Below the pieces are notes generated by a model. That model was given only the letters and a program-made list of their open reading frames with translations. It had not been told where the DNA came from and did not search any database. A DNA stretch of 64,000 bases, from NCBI RefSeq assembly GCF_000264905.1, contig NW_006763137.1, positions 2,106,687-2,170,686 of the forward strand, read 5' to 3'. A program made the position numbers and the translations under genes. The first letter of the stretch is position 1. Each line of letters begins with the position of its first letter. The stretch is from Stereum hirsutum FP-91666 SS1. Its lineage: Eukaryota; Basidiomycota; Agaricomycetes; Russulales; Stereaceae. Shown here one piece after another: positions 1 to 9,742 of the stretch.

Positions 1-430
1 TATGTGTGTAGAGATCTCTGGCCTCTTCTTAGATCATTGGTAAGTTTATTCTTCATACTATCTACTCAGGAATAGAATCTGATTCTATGTTCTTCCAACA
101 GGACTTATGTAGGTTAGTAATTGGCAGGGATTTTTTTCATGTAATTTACTGTAGCACAGTGTTGTCATGTATCTGTACCCTACTGTAGTGAATATATAAT
201 CTTTCTTTGTCTCCTGATTAGTGTGATGATCCTATAGAAGAAACCCTAATCCAAAACAATATTAGTTGGGTGGAAAATGACTATAGAAGCTCTGAGAGCT
301 CTGAGAGCACTGAGAGCTATAGGAGATATTGCCACTATACATAGGAACAAGAGATCCATAAGTTGCTAACATTGATATGGTAGCTCTCAATGCTCTCCAA
401 CAATATCTGTTCTATAGTATCCCTATGAGA
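1..430. other. no gene; imperfect inverted repeats
   Basis: No supported coding frame. A repeated GAGAGCT/CTGAGAGC tract lies at 290-325. A CTATAG-AGATATTG block near 331-346 is inverted, with small differences, near 403-418 (CAATATCT-CTATAG). This may be a degraded foldback or LTR end, but nothing decisive is visible. Confidence 0.4.
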
Positions 431-900
431 AATTTCCTGGTTTGCTGATGACGTAGGAAGGACTGCGGACACGTTCTTAGGCTGATGTGGCGGACCTAGA
501 TGACGTGGCATTTCTCACGAACCTGTAGTAGTATAAAGATTGGACCCTTGTAGTCGAGATTCTCTAACCTGTTCACTTGTATCATACCTACAGTGTTTCA
601 GTTGAATTCATCAGAATTCTCGATATTGTCTTATGCAACCTCAAGACAATACCCCTCGAATCTCAACTACAAAAGAGCTCTACCATTAAAACCTCAAATC
701 CACATCAGCTCTAGCAGGACGCCTGCTTCAGAAGAGGACGCCTCATCTGAACGAACTCAATCCTAGACCGGACACCGCGTCTAGACAAACCGAGCCAGAA
801 CCCCGGATCTAGAACCTCCGAAGCCCCTCGCTGATCACCCAAGCCGACAGCACTGAACGACTCAATTGTTCCCCGCTTCACGAAACTGACGCCGCCCTTA
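431..900 (+). mobile_element. possible LTR/leader remnant of a retrotransposon
   Basis: The stretch has a TATA-like box (GTATAAAGA near 530), a pyrimidine-rich downstream segment and a C-rich leader without stable ORF, the layout often seen in fungal Ty3/gypsy 5' LTR and leader regions. No matching second LTR, primer-binding site or pol domain is present. It stops where the Tc1 fragment begins, at the palindromic CTTAAGCTTAGCTTAAG (about 898-913). The call is inference only. Confidence 0.22.
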
Positions 901-905
901 AGCTT

Positions 906-1350
906 AGCTTAAGCCTGGTCGTAATATGGCCGGCTGCATAGCATAGAGGGCAACATGACCGCAGACCAGTACATGAAGATATTGCAAGAGTCCCTTCTCA
1001 GCACCATCCACGATCACTCCCTTTCCGTTTGCGACGTCATCTTCATGCACGACAACGATCCCAAACTCACCGCCAAGCTCACCTCCCGATGGCTTGCATC
1101 TCAAAAACTTTCCGTCATGCCGTGGCCAGCCAACAGTCCTGATATGAACCCTGCAGAGCATGTCTGGGATCGTATCAAGATGCGAGTTGGTGCTCTCCGC
1201 CTTCATCCACGGAATCTTGATGAGCTATGGGAAGCTGTACAGTGGGAGTGGGGTAAACTGGACCCGGAGTTCGTGGAATCCTTATACGAGAGTATGCCTC
1301 TTTGTGTCTGTACTCTAAGGGAGGCGAGAGGGTCTTACATGAGTCTGAAT
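906..1350 (+). pseudogene. Tc1/mariner transposase, 5'-truncated fragment
   Basis: The frame read from 955 has the C-terminal half of a Tc1-type DDE transposase: the GNMTADQYMKIL segment, the second catalytic Asp in FMHDNDPKLTAK, the WPANSPDMNPAEHVWD motif holding the third acidic residue, and a family-typical end (EFVESLYESMP, then CTLREARGSY). Such enzymes cut and paste DNA at TA sites. The helix-turn-helix domain and first catalytic Asp are absent. Upstream the frame has a stop (about 920), although RLHSIEGNM still resembles the family. No flanking terminal inverted repeats were found, so this is a dead fragment. Family assignment is firm; the exact ends are not. Confidence 0.87.
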
Positions 1351-2889
1351 AAAGTTACTTTTCGGCTAACTTTTCCCCACCAAAAAAAGCAACAGTTCTT
1401 ACTTCTACTTTTCCCACGCTTAGTGTAAGTGATATTTCTTACTTCTCGCTCGCGTTAGTCTGATTAACACAGTTAAGCTTGCTCAGCTTTACCACTTGTA
1501 CAATTTACATACCATGTGGTTTTTATGCGCATTCGCCGCTGACTTCGGTCCACGCCATGCACTGGACTGGCCAATGCCTTCCGGCAACATCAATGTCTTG
1601 TCTGACGTGGTCCGTTAGACCTGTCAAGACCTACCAGTCGATAATGGAATATGTGCTTTGTGCTATATATCTCCTTATTGTGCGAGATTCAATTGAGATA
1701 AAACCAATTGCAGATGCATAAGCTAGAATGCCGAAGTACGTACATGATATATACATTTTAATGTCACACCTTAGATTCAGATGGTTCAGAAAAGGGTAGA
1801 AATAAGGTCATGATACGAATACTGTTCAATCTTACTTACAGTTTCAACAGGGCCTCTGTCCTTTTCACAAACCCATATCCATCATTCGTAAAGGACGTGT
1901 TGCCGTGAACATTGCAAAGTTGTTGTAAAGGGTCTTGATCTGCTGGGCCGCACACAGAAATACCAATAAAGTCATCTCAACAGCGATGATAACCGCTTGT
2001 ATACAAACTATAAACACGGACAGCGTAGATGGGTGGTTCGGGCACTGTCAGAACCATGATGCGGTCAGATTAATGTCAGGTGAAAGGAAGAGAAATGTTG
2101 ATAATATTGCAGCAGGAGTTTCCACGGCTCAATGTGACACTCGGATGCATCCAGTGTGACAAAAGCTTACAAATGAGACTAACAATGGGTCAAAGTTAGC
2201 CAGAAGTTAGAACGGTCACTTTGTGCACGTGACCATGACTTAGCGTCGCCACACGCACGAATGCCCTGAGTTAGTGCTCTCGTTGCACACTGAAATTGAC
2301 AGAGTGTCTATAGAATCTTCTAAAGTATGTGTTCATGTCACAAACTAGTTTTATATACTCTTGTAGAAGGCAAAGTTCAAGGCATACCAAAGTCACTGCC
2401 AAGTGACCAACGTTACTTTGCATGCAAAGTTAACGTGGCAAGTTAACTTTTCAGCCAAAAGTACAAAAAAGTTACTTTTGGCTGAGAAAAGTTCGTACAC
2501 AAAGTTACTTTGTTCATAACCGTCTTACACCAAGTATTGAGTAGTAATTTGACCATATCATTGTCAATCCATTTGTTTCCAGCTTGTTTTTTTGTGTGCC
2601 ACACTTCATGCAGGGTGCCACAATTAGAAAGCTGTGAAGAAATCTTTTATTTTGACGAAATAGGTAAATGTAAATCACCAAAATTTATACATCACACTAG
2701 AGTACAGGCCCTACAGATTGTGTATATGTTATATTGGACAATGATTCACTGGTCAACTTGAAAGCTACGAGCAGCAGAAGGTCTCTGCCACCACATGGGC
2801 AATGCTTTTTTTGGCCACAGTACAGATACAAAAAGTGAATGTGAATGTCAAGGATATTGTCCAGGAGATGGAAACGCCAAATGATCCCA
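1351..2889. repeat. non-coding interval with foldback palindromes
   Basis: No supported gene. A near-perfect palindrome centred on TTTGCATGCAAA lies at 2411-2435. A long hairpin follows: arm 2445-2464 (AACTTTTCAGCCAAAAGTAC) pairs with arm 2471-2493, loop about 6 nt. Related AAAGTTACTTTT-type sequence occurs inverted around 1354-1390, so 1354-2510 could be one MITE-like foldback element of about 1.1 kb. The termini are not clear enough to assert a superfamily. Confidence 0.4.
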
Positions 2890-2891
2890 TA

Positions 2892-2917
2892 CAGTCATTC
2901 GACACTCCTCCGGTCAG
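2892..2917 (+). repeat. left terminal inverted repeat of pogo element
   Basis: 26 bp, perfectly inverted relative to 6941-6966, preceded by the target-site TA at 2890-2891. Confidence 0.93.
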
Positions 2918-3467
2918 CAACAGTCCTCCGGTCAGCCTCGAGTGATGTTCTGTCATTTATTCCTGTAATCCATGTAAATATTATCAGTGCTTTATCAACA
3001 TGGAATCTATAGTATAAGAGACATGCAAATATTTCTGGCAGGGGATTAAGACTACACCAACAAAACAACCCTCGAAAGAGCCAGGAAGCAGGATTCTCAA
3101 CTTTGCTACACATACTGACTAATACATAGAAGCTCAGAATCATACATTTGGATGCTGCACTTTTTCCTCGGCCACTGGTAGATCATGCGCAAAAGTTCTT
3201 GCTATACCTCCAAACATTTCTATGCAAGCGATGAAGTCGGAAAAAATCAACAGTGGGGACAGAGTGAAGCTGGGCCATAGTGTGACTCAGCGTGACAGCC
3301 AATGAATGGTTGCGGTGATCGACCCACATCATTCCTCAGGTCACCGCTGAAGCACCTAAGCTCGCGGTCAAGTTGACAGACGGTCAAGGCTTTTCGAAAA
3401 TCTTGACCTCTCCCTCTTCCACCTCGACACTTTGCTAGTTTATCTTTCTGAAACTGCTTTTCTTGAT

Positions 3468-6400
3468 ATGGTTAAACATGCCCTTAACGAGCGCCTCAAA
3501 AAAGCCGCACGCTCCAAACAGAAGGCGGCGAGAATGCAAGCAGCTCTTGACTGCTTTGCACGAGAGCAAGAGAAGCCGGAGAACTTGAGAAAAAGTCTAC
3601 GCAAGATCGCTGAAGACTACCATTTACCCTACGAGACCTTCTGAGGTGCAACAAAAACAGGAGCTCGGAGCATTCGAGAGTTCAATGCAAAGAAGCGGAA
3701 GCTAAGTTATGGCGAAGAGAGGGTGGTGGTGGACTGGGTATGTATCTCTGCAGACCGGGGATTCCCTCAGACATATGAGCAGGTATGTTTGTCAATTCTA
3801 CTTAATTACATCAAGACTAGCATGCTATACTGACTCTACAAAGATTGAAGCCCTCGCGAATAGTATCATTGAAAGCCGAGAGGGAGAAGGCTACGAACCC
3901 GTGGGTAAAGCATGGGCGAGCCGTCTTGTCGAACGCTATAGTGAAGAGATAGCGACACACTGGAGCAGCCCGCTCTCAAGCGAGAGAGCTCAGTCTCTCA
4001 ACCCCGCCAATGTCAAAGCTTGGTTTGAACTCGTCAAGGCCAAGTGTGTCGAGGAGGGAATTCCGCCGGAGTTGATTTACGGGATGGATGAGAGTGGATT
4101 TCCACTTGGGGATTTTGGTAAAAAGAAGGTGGTAGGGAGGCGAGGGGCTAAGAGGCAACATAAGCAGGGGAGTGGGGATAAGGAAAATGTGACGGTGTTG
4201 GTCACCATTTGTGCAGACGGTACCCACCTTCGGCCAACCATCATCTACAAAGGGAAGAACTTCATGCAGAAGTGGCAGGAAAATAATGTTTCTGGAGCTT
4301 CGTGAGTACTCAGTACAAATTCATTGGTTTGGAAGAAAGACACAAACTGAGTGATCATGTTCAGGATCTGTCATAGTGACAATGGATGGACAGATTCAGA
4401 ACTTGGCCGCAGCTGGATCGAGAAAGACTTCGATGCTCTGACCAAGGAGAAAGCGGCAGGCCGCACTCGCGTCCTCATCATGGACGGTCACAGCTCACAT
4501 TACACTCCCGAGCTACTTCGGTATGCAAAGGACAACAATATCATCATCCTTGGCTACCCTCCTCACTGCACTCATGCACTCCAAGGCCTCGATGTTGTAT
4601 GCTTTGCATGCATGAAGAAGGCGTATCAGGAAGCAGTGTCCGACTTCGAGAAGCAGATGAAGCGGAAATTTAAGAAGGCGGACTTCACAGGAGTGTTTGG
4701 CAAAGCGTTCCTGGAAGCATTCACTCCGGAAACGATAAAGGCGGCCTTCGAGAAGACCGGAGTCTATCCGTTCAACCCGAATGCTATCTCGGCCAAGCAA
4801 ATGCGACCAAGCGAAGCAACCTCTCTAACAAAAGCATACCCACTCCCCAACCCTAGCCCCGTTGCTGCAATCATGGAGGCTTTCCGTAGGAAGCCTCTCA
4901 CCTCCTTCGACACATCACCGAGCACCCATCAAAATATAGAAGAAGCGCCACACACCTCTGAGGCCACACAATCTCAAAATCCCGTTTCCTGTATGCCTCG
5001 CCGAGAATCGAACCTAAACACGGGCCCTACTCTTCAGGCTACACCCTTCCGACCCTTCCGGCAGACCTCCATGTCTTCTGGGCCACCCGAAACACCAGCT
5101 CCCGCTTTTAACCCGTCACTCACACAACATCCGCACCCGGCTTCGTCATATTCACCAATCCCGCCACCATCGACTATCCAAACAGCAACACACAGCCCGT
5201 TCGTGTTTGAGATCGAAGAAGATTTGGGTGTGCTGTCAGAGCATGCTCAAGTTGTTAGTAAAATTCTCCTGGAGGAAATGACAGAGGAGAGAACACAACA
5301 CGAGGCTAAAAGGCTCCCTACCTTGATGATCACCCCCGCTCCAACTTCTCAAAAGCGACCATGTTCATATACACCAGCCGATTCACCATTCAAGCGTGCT
5401 CGGATCGACATGACACCGAACAACTTACTTGGCCCACCCAATTCACCCATCTGCCACAGTCCATCGAACCGCAGGCGCCGGCGTCGAAAATATGCCGTTA
5501 CGGACAACGCACACCACACAACTCCACCGATGAGCCCCGGTAGAAGATTGATGATGGACAGCCACACTAACACCATAGTCACACCCTATCGTACCACCCA
5601 TCACTCGTCAAGGAAACGCACATACGAAAACGCTTGGGATCACGTTGACGAAGAGACTCCCTGTAAGCGCCGCCACACTGTCAGCTTTCGAGATCCCCAT
5701 ACATCCCCATATCCTCAAGCACAGCCAGAAGCGAACTCACCATCTGTCAACTCGTTACCGCACATACCAGTCACCTACGCTGGCCACCACACAGGACGGC
5801 CCATCACGTCCTCGGCTGCTGACTCTCCCGACAAACCATCTACTCGCATTCGACTTGCCACAACAGGCCTCGCAAAAACCGCCGCTAGCTTCCTACTCTC
5901 AAAAACACGTATGAGATCATCAGATCGGATTCCTCGGCCTATGATAGAGCACGTACCATCCGACCTTCAAACCCCAGACTGGAATCTTCTCAAACTCCCA
6001 AACCTCGCACTATTGCCACGAAATCAGTTAATTTCCTTGGTTGAAAAGCTGGCTGGAAGTCTTACCCTCGCCAAACAACACATTGACACACATCAAACTC
6101 TCCTTGAGAAGGCCCACGCTCAACTTGTCCTTCAAGACCTTCAGGGAGACAAGCTTCATGAGGCATTGTACGCTAAGGAGCAGGAGAAAACAAAAGGAAC
6201 CGAGAATCAGCGTGTGGATGGAGCTGGAGGAAGGCATCTTACCGATGATCAGTTTATCAAGTCCCTAGAGAAGCAGGCAGAAACCCGAGCTCAAGAGAAG
6301 GTAGCGAAAGAGGGAAGGAAGGTGGCAAAGGTAGCAAAAAAGCGAGAGAAGGAAGCATTGGAGGTAGAGTGGAAAGTTATCTTGGGTGTACATGAGGCTG

Positions 6401-6606
6401 CGGTAAAGCAGTGGGAAGCAGTGTGCGCAGACTTGCAGCTGAAGAAGGTGAAGAAGGCAGCTTGGCCTGCAAAGCCAAAGCGTCCATTGAAGCCAAAGCC
6501 TGTGAAGGAAGCAACTGCCGGGGTTGCTGGCGAGGCTGAAGGGTTAGAAGAAATAAATATTGACAATGTAGGTAGCTCAGACAGTGATTTGGATGATGAG
6601 GAATGA
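3468..6606 (+). pseudogene. pogo/Fot1-like transposase (DD35D) with one in-frame stop
   Basis: Starts at ATG 3468. An N-terminal psq-type helix-turn-helix region (KIAEDYHLPYETF) is followed by a CENP-B-like DNA-binding region and the DDE_1 catalytic core. Introns are inferred at 3783-3843 (61 nt, CTGAC branch site, phase 0) and 4302-4364 (63 nt, phase 2); removing them joins the frames cleanly. Catalytic acids are visible in GMDESGF, IMDGHSSH and LQGLDVV, with 35 residues between the last two, the DD35D spacing of Fot1/pogo enzymes. The C-terminal part, roughly 600 residues, is unusually long: Pro/Ser/Thr-rich, with basic patches, then a Lys/Glu-rich helical stretch and an acidic tail. TGA at 3642-3644 interrupts the HTH region where relatives usually have Arg, consistent with CGA-to-TGA. 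Otherwise the frame is intact, so inactivation looks recent. Confidence 0.88.
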
Positions 6607-6940
6607 GATGGCAGTCGTCGAGCTCGGCATCGATGCATGTGCGATGAACGTTGAACATCGGGAGGAGGGTGAGCGTGGCAGTCGTTTGCGTGGAGGTGGT
6701 CACCTGGTCACGCTAAATGACGTGCTGTCACTGGGCTGTCACTGCCGGTCACACTGACCGAAGGAGTGAAAACACGCACATTTTGCTCTTCTTCGTGCAC
6801 TTTTTCTCTCGTCACGAATACTACTTTTTAGCTCAAAGTTCTTTACTATTATATCAAATAGAGTACATGTACGATGCATAGGTAAATTTTTTATAATATT
6901 TGCATATACTCGACAAGCACAATGCTCTGACCATGATCCT

Positions 6941-6966
6941 CTGACCGGAGGAGTGTCGAATGACTG
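6941..6966 (-). repeat. right terminal inverted repeat of pogo element
   Basis: 26 bp, perfect inverse of 2892-2917, followed by the target-site TA at 6967-6968. Confidence 0.93.
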
Positions 6967-6968
6967 TA

Positions 6969-8712
6969 TTGTAAAGTAAACAAAATATTCTATCAGTCCC
7001 AAATGAGGGGGATAGTACCTCCTCAATGGTAAAATGAAATGTACCAAGAAAAACCACAATGTTGATATTTAAGAATGTGAGCAAGGGGAATGAGTGTTCT
7101 GTGGCCCGTAACACAGGGAAGCAGAGCTTGGGTCATCAATCTGACTGACAGACTTGCCTGATAAGCTGTGGTGCTACCATTAATTGTTCCTGTACACCCA
7201 AAACTCCATTAGAAGGCCGATGTCGCGACCACTGTCAGACTCCTAGGCTTGCATTACCTAGATGGGTGGATAAGGCAAAACGTAAAACCCTAGACACTGA
7301 GTAATATTAGTTCGGACGACGAAGGTGGTATCCAAAGGATCATTCTGATATCTAGAGCACAGCTTAAGTGTGATTAAGAGATCAATAACTGAAAGTCTAG
7401 TCTTCACTCGAGTTTGGCAGGGTGAGCCGAACATTGGAGAGAGCCAAGAGAACAAGTATATTCTGAAGAGCCTCGTGGGCATGGAGATAAACTGAGTGAT
7501 GTAGTAGAAGTGTCGTTGGCATCCATACCAATATAAGGTGAAAGGAAGGTGAGGGTACCAGAAGTATATGTGTTTGACAGGGGATGGGACACGTAAGCAC
7601 AAGAGAAAGTAATCAGTAAGTAAGAAAGAGAGATATGTCAGTGCAGGGTCAGAATGATAAGTAATAGTACAGAGACAGGTCCGAGAATAGGAGAGTGAGG
7701 GGCATGAGGTGTACGCATATGCATATGTAAATAGACCGGGTTTCCGTAGGCAGTGCATCAAAGGAAAGGGGAAAGGAGAGTGAATCGGGTCACGAGTGGA
7801 AAAGGGAAGGAAGATAAAGAAATAAGGAAAAATCAAAGTAGGCAATGTTGGGACAGTCACGATAGCCATAGTGAGAGGAGATTGGTGATGGAAGCGAAAT
7901 GGAGAGAGAGACTAAGCTGTCTAGGTCCTAGAAGGTGAAATAGGTAAAACAAGATCATAACAAACTCAATTATTGCTGGACCATCATAGAAACCTCTGTC
8001 TGATATTCTGAAGCCACAGACATCAAAAGATTAAATCAAGGGAAACAAGTAAGAAACCAAGAGGAATTATTGAATTGAGCAAGGAGAAAGACATTCCAAG
8101 ATCACTCAGCTAATCTGTTCTTAGTAACTGATGGCTTGGCTAACTTGATCATACTCCGCCCAGTCTTTGTTGAACATTCTTTGTAGGTGCGGAGCTTGTC
8201 CACGTATTGAATTGTCTTGATGTTGTGCTAGATGGTGAGGTTGAAAATGTCTAGAATCCTCTAGATCAGAGCAGACAACAGTTCTAGCAGAAAAGGAATG
8301 AGAAATGAATAGATTTGAAGCATAAACAAATGTGGTGTCCAACACTGTTTTTGGACAGTGACTGTACAGATCATGAATATACACAGGGTCGGTACTCTAA
8401 GTCTCTACCACTCTCCTATGTAAGTGTATACGAGTAGCCTCATGTACACCTTTATATTGATCTCCCAGTTGGCACATTCTACTGCGGTGCGAGCCTCCAG
8501 GTCCATGGTATGACACTGACAAGGGCAGATTGTTGGTGGATAGTAGTGGCCCACATATGAAGAGGAAGGCTATCGGGCATGTTTAGCTGAGTGAAAGAGG
8601 GGAAAAGTGATCACTGATTAAACAGGAACAATCAGAATGTGAATAGTTGAAAGAAACAGGGAAAAGGGTGATGATTACATTGCTCCTCCCTAGTTTAGTT
8701 AGAAATATGGTT
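6969..8712. other. no supported gene
   Basis: Purine-rich plus strand over about 7440-7920 opens long but compositionally biased frames on both strands. None shows a domain, plausible codon use or splice structure. No repeat ends were identified. Confidence 0.45.
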
Positions 8713-9308
8713 GTGAGAAACTTATTTTGTATGGTGGTCTTAAATCTGAAACCACTTCTAGGCAAGGTCTTGAAATGAATAAATAGAGTACGTCATGTCA
8801 TATGGATCATAGAGCCCATGTGTATTAACATGGGTCTAAGCATTACACAACCATGAAGAGTATCTTGAATGGGTCAGCAGATGATGACATATATGACCTT
8901 AGAGTAATACAAAAATCTTGAGTAAATAAATAAAATTAAACATTAAAATAATAATAAAAACCAGGCATCGTGCCTGCCATGCTAGGTATAGCAATGGCCT
9001 CTCCCCCCAAGTGAGAAACTTATTTTGTATGGTGGTCTTAAATCTGAAACCACTTCTAGGCAAGGTCTTGAAATGAATAAATAGAGTACGTCATGTCATA
9101 TGGGTTATAGAGCCCATGTGTATTAACATGGGTCTGAGCATTACACAACCATGAAGAGTATCTTGAATGGGTCAGCAGATGATGACATATATGACCTTAG
9201 AATAATACAAAAATCTTGAGTAAATAAATAAAATTAAACATTAAAATAATGATAAAAACCAGGCATCGTGCCTGCCATGCTAGGTATAGCAATGGCCTCT
9301 CCCCCCAA
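8713..9308. repeat. 298-bp tandem duplication, two copies
   Basis: The unit at 8713-9010 is repeated directly at 9011-9308 with only about six differences (for example GGATCATAGAG against GGGTTATAGAG), so the duplication is recent. Each copy is AT-rich and non-coding and ends with the double-hairpin repeat described separately. The junction falls exactly after that repeat. Confidence 0.93.
8961..9012 (-). repeat. 52-bp double-hairpin dispersed repeat, copy 1
   Basis: The segment folds into CAGGCA-TCG-TGCCTG, then a second stem GCCATGCTA-GGTA-TAGCAATGGC, then CTCTCCCCCCAAGT. Identical or covarying copies lie at 9259-9310 and 63509-63560. Read on the minus strand, the first hairpin is followed by a T-run, resembling a transcript 3' end. 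Flanks outside the tandem duplication are unrelated. Confidence 0.8.
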
Positions 9309-9310
9309 GT
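9259..9310 (-). repeat. 52-bp double-hairpin dispersed repeat, copy 2
   Basis: Same sequence as copy 1, carried along by the 298-bp tandem duplication. It is therefore not an independent insertion. Confidence 0.8.
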
Positions 9311-9349
9311 GCAGAAACTGCTCCTTCCCCTTGGAAAGAGTACAGTATA

Positions 9350-9742
9350 TGTGAGGCACAGATAACTGAGCACTCAAAGAAACCACTGTGAGAAGTGTCA
9401 CTGTAAATGATATTGTCCTCACAAACTCATAGAAAAAAGAAAGAGACAACATTTATAGGAAGACTCACCTGTAAGAAGTGTCGTTGTCAATGATAAAGAT
9501 GCTTTCCACATGTTAAAAAAATGCGCTCTGGCGCTTACCGGTCTAATTCTACAGTTGGAAAAGTAACTGCCTAAATGGGACGCAGAGCAACAGATCCCGA
9601 GGCACGGAATGCGGAGTTCTGCAGACTGCTTCAAGGTGAATAACTATGAGTCATAACTCCGCAGTAAGCGGTCCTATAAGTGCCGGAAAAATTGCAAAAA
9701 TATCAGAACAATTCCCTCTGTCTCGTCATAATACTCTGGACA
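9350..9742. mobile_element. solo-LTR-like element, copy A
   Basis: 393 bp starting TGTGAGGC and ending GGACA, alignable over its whole length with the solo LTR at 40462-40858 (same TGTGAGAAG-GTCACTGT blocks, GGCGCTTACCGGTCTA, GGAAAAATTGC and CCCTCTGTCTCGTC). Unlike copy B, the bases on its two sides (GTATA and CTCCC) do not match, so no target duplication is seen. Its right edge abuts the decayed hAT coding sequence, suggesting insertion followed by rearrangement. It carries more C-to-T type differences than copy B and is probably older. Confidence 0.8.

Larger units (their letters stand above)
2892..6966 (+). mobile_element. pogo/Fot1-type DNA transposon, complete ends
   Basis: A 26-bp sequence beginning CAGTCATTCGACACTCCTCC at 2892-2917 is repeated perfectly in inverted orientation at 6941-6966. 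Both ends are bordered by TA (2890-2891 and 6967-6968), the target duplication of Tc1/mariner/pogo elements. The 4,075-bp interior encodes a DDE_1-type transposase on the plus strand (3468-6606). Shorter repeats of TCCTCCGGTCAG (about 2923-2935) and CTGACC (about 6926) sit just inside the termini and may be subterminal binding sites. Structurally complete, but the transposase frame contains a stop, so it is probably non-autonomous now. Confidence 0.92.

Noticed and set aside
7258..7869. 203-codon open frame on the minus strand
   Set aside because: It lies in a purine-biased stretch, is mostly hydrophobic/aromatic by composition, has no domain or splice context, and overlaps equally open frames in other phases.
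8121..8384. 87-codon minus-strand frame with a mixed, protein-like composition
   Set aside because: It is short, without homologous copies in the window, splice partners or motifs; a chance frame is more likely.
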